A stretch of DNA of 47,665 nt. Origin: Solirubrobacterales bacterium. Its GTDB lineage: Bacteria > Actinomycetota > Thermoleophilia > Solirubrobacterales > Solirubrobacteraceae. Shown piece by piece: positions 12,260 through 21,028 of the stretch; the stretch's first letter is position 1, and every line of letters starts with the position of its first letter. The translations under genes and the position numbers were made by a program. The notes under the pieces were generated by a model. It made no database searches. It was not told the origin of the DNA and saw nothing but the letters and a program-made list of their open reading frames with translations. The DNA lies in the NCBI GenBank assembly GCA_025963965.1, contig JAOPZS010000032.1:1-47665 (forward strand). Reading direction: 5' to 3'.

Positions 12260-12811
12260 ATGAGCGCTCGGCGCAGAGCCGTGCTGGCCCTGCTCCTCAC
12301 CGGGGCCGCGGCGGCGATCGCGCTCGGAATGCTCGGCGTGGCCTCCGGTGAAGGCCCTGCCGGCTCGACCGCCGCACGTTCCCTCAGCGTCGAGGGCGTC
12401 GGGACGGTGCCGATCGGCATCGCCGACACCGCTGCGCAGGCTACGGGCGTCTATCGCGAAGGCATGGCCAAGGCGTTGACCGACGCCCAGGCGAAGGCGG
12501 CGTTCCTCGCGGAGAAGTCCGGCGCTCCGCTCGGGGCCGTGGGGAGCCTCGTCGAGGATGGCGGCTACATCGAATGCACCGGCGTCGAAGGCCCGAACTA
12601 CAGCGGCTACGAAGGCGAACAGCCGGACTTCGGCTATGGGCGCGCGCCCATCGCCGCAGCCGCCCCGCTGGGCGCGTCGGTGAAGGGAACATCGGCTCCG
12701 ACCGTCTCACACCGGCCGAAGGTGAAGCGCAAGCGCCACACGGCACACAAGGCCGCGTCCGCCCGCTGCAACCTCACAGCGAACGTCTCTGCTGTGTACG
12801 CGCTCGGCTAG
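12260..12811 (+). CDS. Secreted SIMPL/DUF541-like protein
   Basis: The first ~30 residues are a signal peptide or anchor (basic MSARRR, then a long Ala/Leu-rich stretch). After it, RSLSVEGVGTVPIGIAD resembles the opening strand of SIMPL (DUF541) proteins, the middle helix REGMAKALTDAQAKAAFLAEKSG resembles the SIMPL helix, and the end (NLTANVSAVYALG) resembles the closing strand. A low-complexity region rich in Ala, His, Lys and Arg (about residues 125-170) interrupts it. SIMPL proteins are periplasmic or outer-surface proteins of poorly known role. 183 residues. Similarity is judged by eye. It converges with dacB, 5 bp away. Confidence 0.65.
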   Translation: MSARRRAVLALLLTGAAAAIALGMLGVASGEGPAGSTAARSLSVEGVGTVPIGIADTAAQATGVYREGMAKALTDAQAKAAFLAEKSGAPLGAVGSLVEDGGYIECTGVEGPNYSGYEGEQPDFGYGRAPIAAAAPLGASVKGTSAPTVSHRPKVKRKRHTAHKAASARCNLTANVSAVYALG

Positions 12812-12816
12812 AGCGC

Positions 12817-14118
12817 TCAGGCGCCCTTCGCCCGGGCGATTTCCGCTGAGCTGATCCGCGAGTTGGCGATCGTGATCGTCATGTGGTCCTGGAAGACATG
12901 GGCGGCTTCCGTGGCGATCGCGTCGTTGAAGATCGCGAACGCCAGCAGGTGCCCACCGGCGGCCTGGCAGTAGCCGACGAGGTTCGAGGCGCCCGCCAGG
13001 GTGCCCGTCTTGCCTTGGCAGCGGCCCGATGCCGCCGTGCGCCGCATGCGTTTTTCAAGCGTTCCCGTATGGCCGACGACGGCCAGGTGTTCGCGCACGA
13101 CCTGCCCGGTGGGGGTTCCCGCCAGCCCGGCGAGCAGATCGACGACCTCATACGGAGAGGTGCGATCCCCGCGCGAGAGCCCCGAGCCGTCGACGATGCG
13201 CGGGTGGATCGCGAACACCGACGAGATCGCCTTTTCGATCACGGCTGCGCCCGCGGCCGTCGTGCCGGCGCCGCCGTAGAGCGCCCCCAGGTCCTTGACG
13301 AGCGTCTCTGCGAAGAAGTTGTCTGACGGCGGCAGCATCAGGCCCAGCAGCTGCGCCACCGTCGGTGACTGCACCTGCGCGAGCAGCACCGCGCCGGCCG
13401 GAGTGGCGCCGGTGCCGCTCGCGCCGCGGATGCTGACGCCGCCTCCTTTCAGCGCTCCCCAGAGTGCCCGGGCGGCGTACGCCGCCGTGGCGCGTCCGCC
13501 GTGGATCGCGCCCGTCGCGCCGCGGTTGAACGCAACGCCGCTGAGCGTCCCTTCGAGGAAAGGGTCGGGACCGTAGTTGCTGGAGGGCTCGCCCCGGCGG
13601 GCGTCGAAGAAGGTCTCATCGCCGTTGATCGAACCGGTGACGTGGTGGATTCCCTGCGTTTTGACGATCTGAGTGACCAGCGACGCCACGCTCGCGCCGA
13701 CCCCGCCGTAGTGCCTGGCGATGAAGGCGCTGCTGCCGAACGTCGGGTCGCCGCCGCCGCGCAGATACAGGCTCCCTTCCCACAATCCGCCGGGGCCCAG
13801 ATGCCCGACGCCGTAGATGCTCGTCGTCAGGCGCGCAGCCGGCCCCAGCTGGGCGAGGGCGGCCGTCGCCGTGTAGAGCTTCTCCACGGACGCCGGCGGG
13901 CGTGTCGTCGTGGCGCGTTCGGCGAACAGCGCCTTCTTGGCCGTCACGTCGTAGACGTAGGCGCCGTCGTGGGGCCCCGCCAGCGCCAGTTGCGTGCGGA
14001 GGTCGGCCTGCAGAGCGCCCAGGCCGCCGGCAGCGCCCGCCGCCGGGGCGAGGGCAAGCGCCAGGAGCAGGATCCCGACCAGCGGAATCCACCGCTTCGC
14101 ACAGCTGTTCAGGGGCAC
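12817..14118 (-). CDS. dacB: D-alanyl-D-alanine carboxypeptidase/endopeptidase, PBP4 (S13) family
   Basis: Trims peptidoglycan stem peptides outside the membrane. A signal peptide covers about residues 1-29 (AAGAAGG end). The three penicillin-binding motifs are present: SVEK with the nucleophilic Ser (around residue 77), SDN (about 275) and KTG (about 370), with the S13-typical long insertion between the first two (GDETFFD, LRGGGDPTF). 433 residues. The start is GTG 14118, 20 bp from the divergent patatin gene. D-Ala-D-Ala carboxypeptidase is the family call; which activity dominates cannot be told. Confidence 0.92.
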   Translation of the reverse strand: MPLNSCAKRWIPLVGILLLALALAPAAGAAGGLGALQADLRTQLALAGPHDGAYVYDVTAKKALFAERATTTRPPASVEKLYTATAALAQLGPAARLTTSIYGVGHLGPGGLWEGSLYLRGGGDPTFGSSAFIARHYGGVGASVASLVTQIVKTQGIHHVTGSINGDETFFDARRGEPSSNYGPDPFLEGTLSGVAFNRGATGAIHGGRATAAYAARALWGALKGGGVSIRGASGTGATPAGAVLLAQVQSPTVAQLLGLMLPPSDNFFAETLVKDLGALYGGAGTTAAGAAVIEKAISSVFAIHPRIVDGSGLSRGDRTSPYEVVDLLAGLAGTPTGQVVREHLAVVGHTGTLEKRMRRTAASGRCQGKTGTLAGASNLVGYCQAAGGHLLAFAIFNDAIATEAAHVFQDHMTITIANSRISSAEIARAKGA

Positions 14119-14125
14119 TCGCCCG

Positions 14126-14131
14126 TAGAAT
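14126..14131 (+). promoter_or_regulatory. -10 hexamer of the patatin gene (leaderless)
   Basis: TAGAAT followed by 7 nt and the ATG at 14139. It lies in the short divergent gap with dacB. An ATG at 14130 overlaps the hexamer and is therefore the less likely start. Confidence 0.5.
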
Positions 14132-14138
14132 GTTGGCG

Positions 14139-15467
14139 ATGGGCAAGGTTGTCAAGCTGGAACCGAAGCTGAAGAGGGCGGCGGCCACAGGCAAAGCCCG
14201 AGCGGCGCGAGAGCGCCGTATCGCGGCGCGTGGCGTCGGACAGCCCGCCTCGACCGACCGGCGGCGGCGCCCGCGCCGGGACAAGACCGCGCTCGTGCTC
14301 GGCGGCGGCGGGGTCACCGGCGGCGTCTATGAGATCGGTGCGCTGCGTGCCCTCGACCTGCTGGCGGTCAACAGCACGGTCAACAACTTCGACGTCTACG
14401 TCGGCACCTCTGCCGGCTCCTTCATCGCTGCGCTGTGCGCCAACGGCGTGACGCCCGAGGAGATGATGCGCGTAGTCACCCGCAAGGGCGGCAAGGCGCC
14501 CTTCAAAGACATCAACCTCGGCGACCTGCTGCGGCCGAACGTGCTCGAGTTCGCCCGCAAGGGCGCGACGCTGCCGCTGAAAACCCTGTTGGCCCTGAAG
14601 CAGTTCGCCTCGACGCGCGGCGGCGTCTCGGCGATGGACCTGGCGCTCGGGATCGCCGATGTGCTGCCGTCCGGCCTCTACACCGGAGCCGGGATCGAGA
14701 GCTACCTGAGCGAGGTGCTCGACGAACCCGGCCGCAGCGACGACTTCCGCAAGCTCGACTGCGAGCTCTACCTGACCGCCACCGACCTCGACACGTGCGA
14801 GCGCGTCGTGTTCGGCGTCGACGGCATGGACGATGTTCCGATCTCGACCGCCGTGCGAGCGTCCGGCGCGCTGCCGATGGTCTACTCGCCCGTCGAAATC
14901 GGCGGCCGCGAGCTGATCGACGGCGGCATCGTCTCCACGACGAACCTGGACCTCGCCGTCGAGGCCGGCGCGAAGCTCGTGATCGTGATCAACCCGATCG
15001 TCCCCTTCGTCAACGACTTCGCGAGCACCGTCAGCACGCTGCGGGGCAAGCGCCCGCGGCGCGTCTCGGACATGGGCTTCGCGCAGATCGGCTACCAGGT
15101 CTTCAAGCTCGTCGCCCACCAGCGCCTGCACGAACTGGCAAAGGGCTGGGAGGCGCGCTACCCGGGCGTCGACATCGTCCTGATCGAGCCGGAGCCGACC
15201 GACGAGCTGATGTTCCAGACGTCGATCATGAGCTTCAAGTCACGGGTGGAGATCGCCCGCCACGGCTTCGAGTCGGTCACGAGGCAGCTGGCCGGCGAAT
15301 ACGACCGCTACCGGGACGTCGCCGAGCGCCACGGCCTGGACATCTCCGCCAAGCGCGTCCGCCAGGTCGTCGCCCACTTCGACGAGGAGACCGAGGAGGT
15401 CAGCGGGTGGCGCAAGATCCTCGAGGGCACGACCGGCGCGCTGCTGCGCCAGGCCGGCTCGGGCTGA
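14139..15467 (+). CDS. Patatin-like phospholipase
   Basis: Predicted serine acyl hydrolase acting on membrane lipids. After a very basic 48-residue N-terminus (many Lys/Arg, no signal peptide) comes the oxyanion loop LGGGGVTGG, the nucleophile elbow GTSAGS (Ser about residue 92) and the catalytic Asp in DGGIV, so the Ser-Asp dyad is complete. 442 residues. The C-terminal third, after the dyad, is helical and charged and has no motif I recognise. The basic N-terminus could bind membrane or nucleic acid (inference). Divergent from dacB. Confidence 0.9.
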   Translation: MGKVVKLEPKLKRAAATGKARAARERRIAARGVGQPASTDRRRRPRRDKTALVLGGGGVTGGVYEIGALRALDLLAVNSTVNNFDVYVGTSAGSFIAALCANGVTPEEMMRVVTRKGGKAPFKDINLGDLLRPNVLEFARKGATLPLKTLLALKQFASTRGGVSAMDLALGIADVLPSGLYTGAGIESYLSEVLDEPGRSDDFRKLDCELYLTATDLDTCERVVFGVDGMDDVPISTAVRASGALPMVYSPVEIGGRELIDGGIVSTTNLDLAVEAGAKLVIVINPIVPFVNDFASTVSTLRGKRPRRVSDMGFAQIGYQVFKLVAHQRLHELAKGWEARYPGVDIVLIEPEPTDELMFQTSIMSFKSRVEIARHGFESVTRQLAGEYDRYRDVAERHGLDISAKRVRQVVAHFDEETEEVSGWRKILEGTTGALLRQAGSG

Positions 15468-15533
15468 GCCTCACCGGCGCCAAGCGCGCGCGGTGTCGCG
15501 AGCGCGCTCCCGCAGCATCCTTCATCCTCCTTC

Positions 15534-16634
15534 TTAGATCGATTTCCTGACCGCGTCGAGCAGGCGCTCGCTCGCGCGCTGCGAGCGCAGCGCGATGCGC
15601 ACGTGCTGCGGCTCGCCGAGCGCGTCGCCGGCAGCGACGAGGATCCCCGTCTGGGCCAGGCGAGCGGCGAGCTCTGACCCCGGCAGGCCGGGGTGCGCGG
15701 CCCACACGAAGTTGGCCTGGCTGTCTGAGACGTCGAAGCCGGTCTCGCGCAGCCCGGCCGCCACGCGCGGGCGCTCCTGGCGGATCGTCGCGACGCGCTG
15801 CTCGTAGATGTCCTCGCAGGTGCGCAGCGCCTCGAGCGCGCCGGCCTGTGAGAGCTCCGAGACGCCCAGGTCGGGCTCGAGCTCGGCCAGAAGCTCGCCC
15901 GAGCCGGGGCCGCCGACGACGTAGCCGATGCGCAGGCCCGCCAACCCCCAGGCCTTCGAGAACGTGCGGAACACGAGCAGCCGCGGATACCTCTCGAGCA
16001 GCGCCAGCGAGCTGTTCACGGGCTGCGCGTCCGAGAAGTCCACGAGCGCCTCGTCGAGCAGCACGGCGACGCCATCCGGCAGGCCAGAGAGCAGGCGCTC
16101 GAGCTCGCCGGTCGCGAGCAGCTCGCCGGTCGGGTCGTCCGGGCTGGCCAGGGCGATCGCGCGGACGTCCGTGCTGCGGGCGGCTGCGAGCAGCTCGTCG
16201 ACGCCGCCTTCCACGCGCACCGCCTGGCCGTGGGCGCGGCGCGCCATCAGCGGGTAGAGCGGGTAGGACGGCCAGCGCGTCAGCAGCTGCTGACCCGGGG
16301 AGATCAGCGCGCGCGTCGCCGCGCTGAGCAGCTCTGCTGCGCCGTTGCCGAGCACGAGCCGCTCCGGCTCGACGTCGTGGCGCTCGGCGAGCCGGTTGCG
16401 AAGCTCCGTGCCGCGCAGGTGCGGGTACTGGTGAAGGCCGCGGCGGGCGACGAACGTGAGCGCGTTGACGATGCGCGGGTGGGGCAGCTCGGGCCAGGTC
16501 GTGTGGGAGAGGTCGAGCGTATCGACGCGAGTCAGCGCTTTTCGGCGGCGCTCGGCGGCCTCCTCGCGCAGCTCGACGTTGACCTCCTCCTCGGACATCC
16601 CCTCAAACTGCTTGTAGTAGTCGAGCAGGCCCAT
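15534..16634 (-). CDS. PLP-dependent aminotransferase, HisC-like (class I/II)
   Basis: Fold-type I aminotransferase, 366 residues. The start at 16634 gives MGLLDYYKQFEGMSEEEVN. HQYPHLRGTELRNRLA, LGNGAAELLSAATRAL, SPDDPTGELL, the PLP Lys in FRTFSKAWGLAGLRIGY and the terminal Arg region (VRIALRS) match the histidinol-phosphate/threonine-phosphate aminotransferase group. No other histidine or cobalamin genes are nearby, so the substrate is not determined. A leading ~60-residue region of acidic/basic residues is longer than in HisC. Confidence 0.85.
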   Translation of the reverse strand: MGLLDYYKQFEGMSEEEVNVELREEAAERRRKALTRVDTLDLSHTTWPELPHPRIVNALTFVARRGLHQYPHLRGTELRNRLAERHDVEPERLVLGNGAAELLSAATRALISPGQQLLTRWPSYPLYPLMARRAHGQAVRVEGGVDELLAAARSTDVRAIALASPDDPTGELLATGELERLLSGLPDGVAVLLDEALVDFSDAQPVNSSLALLERYPRLLVFRTFSKAWGLAGLRIGYVVGGPGSGELLAELEPDLGVSELSQAGALEALRTCEDIYEQRVATIRQERPRVAAGLRETGFDVSDSQANFVWAAHPGLPGSELAARLAQTGILVAAGDALGEPQHVRIALRSQRASERLLDAVRKSI

Positions 16635-16642
16635 ATGGCCTC

Positions 16643-16648
16643 GTTCTA
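16643..16648 (-). promoter_or_regulatory. Possible -10 hexamer of the aminotransferase
   Basis: TAGAAC on the minus strand, 8 nt before ATG 16634, with no ribosome-binding site between. The last base departs from consensus. Confidence 0.3.
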
Positions 16649-16701
16649 GCAGCGACCAGCGAGCACAGCGCGCCTCGGCCGACTGCGCCGGTCCGGAGTG
16701 A

Positions 16702-17187
16702 TCACCCCACGCCGGACCCGCCCGAGACCACGCTCGAGCCGGGGCCGTGGATGACGAGGAACCAGAACGCGAAGACGACCGCGCAGACGATCGCCGTCGT
16801 CCCGAAGATCTTGCCCATGCAGCCGTTGCGCTGGTCATGGCCGGCGGCGCGGCGCACGAGGATCCAGGCGTTGTCCATCCGCTTCAGCAGCGCGAGCGCG
16901 CCGAACAGCAGCGCGAACAGGGCGCCGAAGGCGCTGAGGATGCCGAAGCCGACGCTGCCGGTCACGTAGTTGATCTCCGAGCCGATCCACAGGCAGGCGA
17001 CCGGGATCGGGCCCCAGCAGAGCAGGCTCACGAAGATCATCCCGGCGAGCAGCCCGCCTGCCAGCGAGCCGTCGACGCGCTGGCGCAGGTCGCCGCCGCG
17101 CTCGGGCGTGTCGCGGTAGTGGACCGGCGCCGTGCCGGGCCGGCGCCCGACGAACAGGCCGCCGGTTTCAGTTGGGTCCGTTTTCAT
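16702..17187 (-). CDS. Small membrane protein, unknown function
   Basis: 161 residues with a polar ~40-residue N-terminus and three hydrophobic segments (about residues 43-67, 75-103 and 127-147), then a Gly/Ser-rich end. No family is recognised. It starts 34 bp downstream of the stop of the acyl-CoA ligase on the same strand, so it is probably cotranscribed, which hints at a link with lipid metabolism (inference). Confidence 0.75.
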   Translation of the reverse strand: MKTDPTETGGLFVGRRPGTAPVHYRDTPERGGDLRQRVDGSLAGGLLAGMIFVSLLCWGPIPVACLWIGSEINYVTGSVGFGILSAFGALFALLFGALALLKRMDNAWILVRRAAGHDQRNGCMGKIFGTTAIVCAVVFAFWFLVIHGPGSSVVSGGSGVG

Positions 17188-17221
17188 GTTGTGCGGTGCG
17201 CTCCGTGCACGCGGGAGGCGT

Positions 17222-19057
17222 TCAGCCCGCGTAGAGGGCGTCGAACATCTCGGAGTACTTCTCGTTGACGACGTTGCGCTTGACCTTCAGCGTCGGCGTC
17301 AGCTCGCCGGTGGCCTGCGAGAGGTCGTGGTCGAGGATGCAGAACTTCTTGACCTGCTCGACCTGGGCGTATTTCGCGTTCGCCCTGTCGACCTCGGCCT
17401 GGATCAGCTCGAGCACGGCCGGCTCCTTGCAGAGCGTCGCCACGTCCTCGGGCAGGTCGCGCTCGCGGGCGAAGATCGGGATCTCTTCCTCGTCGAGCGT
17501 GATCAGCACGACCGGGAAGGGCCGCGCGTCGCCGTGCATCACGGCCTGCGAGATCCAGCGGCTCTGCTTGAGATCGTTCTCGATGTTCGCCGGCGTCAGG
17601 TTCTTGCCGCCGGCCGTGATGATGATGTCCTTCTTGCGGCCCGTGATCGACAGGTAGCCGTCCTCGTCGAGTGAGCCGAGGTCACCCGTGTGCAGCCAGC
17701 CGTCCTCGACTGCCCCGAAGCTCGTCGAGGCCTGGTTGTGGTAGCCGTTGAAGATGTTCGGGCCCTTGACGAGGATCTCGCCGTCCTCGGCGATCCGCAG
17801 CTCGACTCCCGGGAGCGCGCGCCCGACGGTGCCGAAGCGGTGGTCGGCAACCGTGGAGGTCGTCGCCGCCGTGGCCGTCTCGGTCATCCCGTAGCCCTCG
17901 AGCACCGGTACGCCGCACGCCCAGAAGAATTCGAGGATCTCTTTGGCGATCGGCGCCGCGCCGCTGGTCGCGTGGCGCACGCGCCCGCCGAAGATCGCCC
18001 GGACGTTCGCGAAGAAGCGCTCGTCTGCTTCGTCGAAGGCCTTCTGCATGTCCTGCGGCACCTCTTCGCCGCGATTCATCATGTCGCGGACCTTCACGCC
18101 CAGCGCGATCGCGTCCTCGGCGCGCTTGCGCTCCTCGGGCTCCATCGCCTGGATCGCGCCGTGGGCGAGCGTGTAGATCTTCTCGAACACGCGCGGCACC
18201 GACGGCAGGTACGTCGGCTTGACCTCGAGCAGCTCCGGCAGGATGTTCTTCGTGTCGCCGCCGAAGTAGGCGAGCGTGCCGCCGAGGTCGAACACGGCGA
18301 GCTGGATCAGCAGGGCGAAGGAGTGGGCGAGGGGGAGGTACAGGTAGATGACCTCGTCGCCCTGGATCTCTCCGGCCTCACCGACCATGTCGATGATCGC
18401 GCTGTAGTTGCCGTGGGTGAGCACGCACCCCTTCGGGGGGCCGGTCGTGCCCGAGGTGTAGATGAACGTGAACGGGTCCTCGCCCTTGACGGCCGCGCGG
18501 CGCGCTTCGAGCTCATCGGCCGGCTTGCCCCTCCCGCGGCGGCGGACCTCGTCGAGCGGAATCGCATCGAGCGCAAGCGCAGCCGGGGCCGACCCGTTGC
18601 CGTTGCCGGCGGCGCCGGCGGGCGGGTCGATGATGATCACGGTGCGCAGATCGGGGACCTGCTCGCGGATCTCGACGATCTTGGCGAGCTGGGTCTCGTC
18701 CTCGACGACGATCGCCGTGGCGCCCGAGTCGGAGATGACCCAAAGGCACTCCTCGGGCGAGTTCGTCTGGTAGATCGGCACGACGACCGCGCCGGCGGAG
18801 GTGGCCGCCATGTCGGCGTAGGTCCACTCCGGGCGGGTGTTGCCGAGGATGCACAGCCGCTCGCCCGGCTGCACGCCGAGCTCGATCAGGCCGAGCGCTA
18901 TCTCCTGCACGACCTCGCCGAGCTCTGCGTAGTTGACGTCGTGCCAGGCGTCGTCGCGCTTGTAGCGGATCGCGACGCGATCGCCGAACTCGGCGGCTGC
19001 CCGGGGGATCAGGCCGGCGATCGTCTTCGACCCCGTGCTAGTCGCTGCCGCCTCCAT
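17222..19057 (-). CDS. Long-chain fatty-acid--CoA ligase (AMP-forming)
   Basis: Activates fatty acids to acyl-CoA through an acyl-adenylate. 611 residues with the AMP-binding signature FIYTSGTTGPPKG (about 205-217), the GYGMTETATAATT motif, the hinge DGWLHTGDLGSLDEDGY and GRKKDIIITAGGKNLTP near the C-terminus. The length and the last motif place it with FadD15/FAA-type ligases. A purine-rich GAGGGGA lies about 8 nt before the ATG at 19057; TAACAT about 40 nt further up is a possible -10. Confidence 0.93.
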   Translation of the reverse strand: MEAAATSTGSKTIAGLIPRAAAEFGDRVAIRYKRDDAWHDVNYAELGEVVQEIALGLIELGVQPGERLCILGNTRPEWTYADMAATSAGAVVVPIYQTNSPEECLWVISDSGATAIVVEDETQLAKIVEIREQVPDLRTVIIIDPPAGAAGNGNGSAPAALALDAIPLDEVRRRGRGKPADELEARRAAVKGEDPFTFIYTSGTTGPPKGCVLTHGNYSAIIDMVGEAGEIQGDEVIYLYLPLAHSFALLIQLAVFDLGGTLAYFGGDTKNILPELLEVKPTYLPSVPRVFEKIYTLAHGAIQAMEPEERKRAEDAIALGVKVRDMMNRGEEVPQDMQKAFDEADERFFANVRAIFGGRVRHATSGAAPIAKEILEFFWACGVPVLEGYGMTETATAATTSTVADHRFGTVGRALPGVELRIAEDGEILVKGPNIFNGYHNQASTSFGAVEDGWLHTGDLGSLDEDGYLSITGRKKDIIITAGGKNLTPANIENDLKQSRWISQAVMHGDARPFPVVLITLDEEEIPIFARERDLPEDVATLCKEPAVLELIQAEVDRANAKYAQVEQVKKFCILDHDLSQATGELTPTLKVKRNVVNEKYSEMFDALYAG

Positions 19058-19200
19058 TGCTAGTCCCCTCTCGCTCTCCTGAAAATGGTGTCTTGATGTT
19101 AGACGCTGGCGGCCTACGTTTGGCTGGTTGGCTAGGGGTTCGCGGGGCGCCGGCAGCCGCGGCGGGTCGCGACGCGGACGGGTGCGCGCCGGCGCGGCGC

Positions 19201-19965
19201 TCAGACGGGGTTGGGCACGTCGACGAAGACGTGCTCGAGGCCGAAGCGCTCAGACAGATGCTTGCCGAGGCGCTTGATGCCGAGTGTCTCCGTCGCGTAG
19301 TGGCCGGCGGCGATCACGTGGACGCCGAGCTCGCGCGCGGTCGTCGTTACCCGCTCGGATGGCTCACCCGTCAGCAGCGCCTGGGCGCCCGCTTCGGCCG
19401 CCTCGGTGACGTAGTCCGAGCCGGCGCCCGAGACGATCGCAAGACGCGACACGATCTCAGGTCCGTCGCCCAAGACCAGCGGCTCGCGATCGGTGAGATC
19501 GGTGACGCGGCTCAGGAGCTCGGCGACGGCCAACCCGCCGCCGGGCAACCGCGCCAGGAAACCGATCGTCGCGCCGCGGTGCGAGCCGAACGGCTCGAGT
19601 CGCTCGGCGCCCAGGGCGCGGCCGAGCAACGCGTTGTTGCCGAGATCCGCGTGGGCGTCGAGGGGAAGGTGGTAGGCGGCGAGGGCGATGCCGGCCGAGA
19701 ACAGCGTCTCCAGCCGCACCTTCAGCGTCGTGTCGATCGCCCGCACGCCCGACCCCCAGAAGAGGCCGTGATGGACGAGCAGCAACTGAGCGCCCTCGGA
19801 TGCTGCGCGCTCGAAGAGCTCCGCCCCCGCAGACACGCCCGTCGCGATCCTCTGCGCCTCGGCCGGGCCGGGGACCTGCAGGCCGTTCAGGCAGTGGTCC
19901 TCGAAGCGCCCGGGCTGCAGCACCCGGTCGGCCTCGGCGAGGATCTCTGAGATCGGCGTGGGCAC
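19201..19965 (-). CDS. NIF3-like dinuclear metal-binding protein
   Basis: NIF3/YbgI family (GTP cyclohydrolase I type 2-like name), role uncertain. The GTG at 19965 gives MPTPISEILAEADRVLQPGRFED. Family metal-site motifs are seen: DHCLNGLQV, LLVHHGLFWG, AYHLPLDAHADLGNN and, near the end, AAGHYATE. 254 residues. An upstream in-frame start at 19995 overlaps the promoter and is less likely. Confidence 0.92.
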   Translation of the reverse strand: MPTPISEILAEADRVLQPGRFEDHCLNGLQVPGPAEAQRIATGVSAGAELFERAASEGAQLLLVHHGLFWGSGVRAIDTTLKVRLETLFSAGIALAAYHLPLDAHADLGNNALLGRALGAERLEPFGSHRGATIGFLARLPGGGLAVAELLSRVTDLTDREPLVLGDGPEIVSRLAIVSGAGSDYVTEAAEAGAQALLTGEPSERVTTTARELGVHVIAAGHYATETLGIKRLGKHLSERFGLEHVFVDVPNPV

Positions 19966-19971
19966 GCGGCG

Positions 19972-19977
19972 ACCATA
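19972..19977 (-). promoter_or_regulatory. -10 hexamer of the NIF3 gene (leaderless)
   Basis: TATGGT on the minus strand, then 6 nt, then the GTG start at 19965. Confidence 0.5.
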
Positions 19978-20014
19978 CCCTGCCCGCCCGGGCACCGACG
20001 CGCCGCTCGTGCTC

Positions 20015-20076
20015 GCCGAGCGTCCTGTGGCGCGGCACGCTCGGCCCGCGGGCGCGCGCGCCGAGCGTCCTGGCGC
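20015..20076. repeat. Inverted plus direct repeat upstream of tRNA-Pro
   Basis: GCCGAGCGT (20015-20023) has a perfect inverted copy ACGCTCGGC at 20037-20045 and a direct copy, extended to GCCGAGCGTCCTGGCGC, at 20060-20076. It lies between the NIF3 promoter and the tRNA promoter and could be an operator, a hairpin or a degenerate repeat. Confidence 0.5.
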
Positions 20077-20090
20077 CGCGCCCGGTGTGT

Positions 20091-20096
20091 GATACT
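20091..20096 (+). promoter_or_regulatory. -10 hexamer of the tRNA-Pro gene
   Basis: GATACT preceded by TGTGT, which resembles an extended -10. The tRNA begins 12 nt further on. No good -35 is seen. Confidence 0.4.
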
Positions 20097-20108
20097 GCCC
20101 CCAATCAT

Positions 20109-20182
20109 CGGGGCGTGGCGCAGCCTGGTAGCGCGCACCGTTCGGGTCGGTGAGGTCCCGAGTTCGAATCTCGGCGCCCCGA
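20109..20182 (+). tRNA. tRNA-Pro (anticodon CGG)
   Basis: A full cloverleaf can be drawn by hand. The acceptor stem CGGGGCG pairs with CGCCCCG at 20075+ region (20175-20181) with discriminator A at 20182. The anticodon stem CACCG/CGGTG encloses the loop TTCGGGT, giving anticodon CGG. The T arm has the GTTCGAATC loop. CCA is not encoded. No duplicated 3' end, as would mark an integrated element, was noticed. Confidence 0.95.
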
Positions 20183-20207
20183 TATCTAGAAGGAGCGCAG
20201 TGCGCCC

Positions 20208-20999
20208 TCAGCCGCGGTCAGCCGGCCTCGGCGCCACGGCCGGCCCGGCCGAGACGTGCCGGTCGGGTGGCGTTGCCTGCGCCGCGCCCAATCCGAAGAA
20301 CGCCCCGGCGTAGAGCGTGACGAGGCCCACGCCCGACAGCACCTCGATCGTCGCCGCCGTGTGGGCGAGGCGTGTGTGGGCGATCAGGTCCGGCGCGGGG
20401 TTGGCGAACGCCATGTTGACCGAGTAGTAGAGAAAGTCGCCGAACGTGGGGTGGGCGCCGGCGCCGAGGAACGCGCCTGCACAGGCGCGGCCTGGATCCG
20501 CCGGACACGCCGCCGGGTCGTGAGCCCAGATGAACAGGTAGGCGACGGCCCAAAGACAGAAGAACAGCAGCGCCGGAAGCGCCAGCCCGGTTCGGCGCAT
20601 CAGCGCCATGATGCCCTCGAACGCGCGCACCTGGCGGCCGAGGTTCGGGACGTCCACCTGGTAGCCACCCACCCGCACCCGGCCTCCCTCGACGAAGCGC
20701 ACCAGCAGCCGCCAGAACGCTGTTGCCGTGGTGAGCAGCGACACGGCGACGAGCGCGAGGACCAGCGCCGTGACGACTCGCGCCGAATGCGGCGAGAGGC
20801 GGAGCGGAAGCAGGCACAGCAGCGTTATCAAGACCAGCAGGGCAAGCACTCGTTGCAGCGCTGCGATCGGCTTGCGGCCGTCCGGAGGTTCTGTGATCGC
20901 GGCCACGACTCTGGACAGAACGCGCGCGAGGATCGCGGCCAGCACGCGCCAAGCGTAGTGGCCGGTGGTGACGTCCTTCGAGTCGTCCGTCACGATCAC
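20208..20999 (-). CDS. Ion-channel-like membrane protein lacking the K+ selectivity filter
   Basis: 263 residues with hydrophobic segments at about 45-68, 75-97, 137-159 and 222-245. The last two flank GDFLYYSVNMAFANPAPD, which occupies the place of the pore loop in two-TM K+ channels (GDxLYFSxxTxTTVGYGD), and the following helix resembles the inner helix. The TVGYG filter is absent. This may be a diverged member of an ion-channel-like family with another role. Start is GTG 20999. It lies downstream of the LysR/PAS gene with a 29-bp gap and may be cotranscribed with it. Confidence 0.6.
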   Translation of the reverse strand: MIVTDDSKDVTTGHYAWRVLAAILARVLSRVVAAITEPPDGRKPIAALQRVLALLVLITLLCLLPLRLSPHSARVVTALVLALVAVSLLTTATAFWRLLVRFVEGGRVRVGGYQVDVPNLGRQVRAFEGIMALMRRTGLALPALLFFCLWAVAYLFIWAHDPAACPADPGRACAGAFLGAGAHPTFGDFLYYSVNMAFANPAPDLIAHTRLAHTAATIEVLSGVGLVTLYAGAFFGLGAAQATPPDRHVSAGPAVAPRPADRG

Positions 21000-21028
21000 T
21001 CGACGTGACGGCGCACGCCGTCCGAAAC

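Noticed and set aside
20109..20200. tRNA-Pro as an integration site
   Set aside because: No repeat of the tRNA 3' end and no integrase or phage gene in the window.
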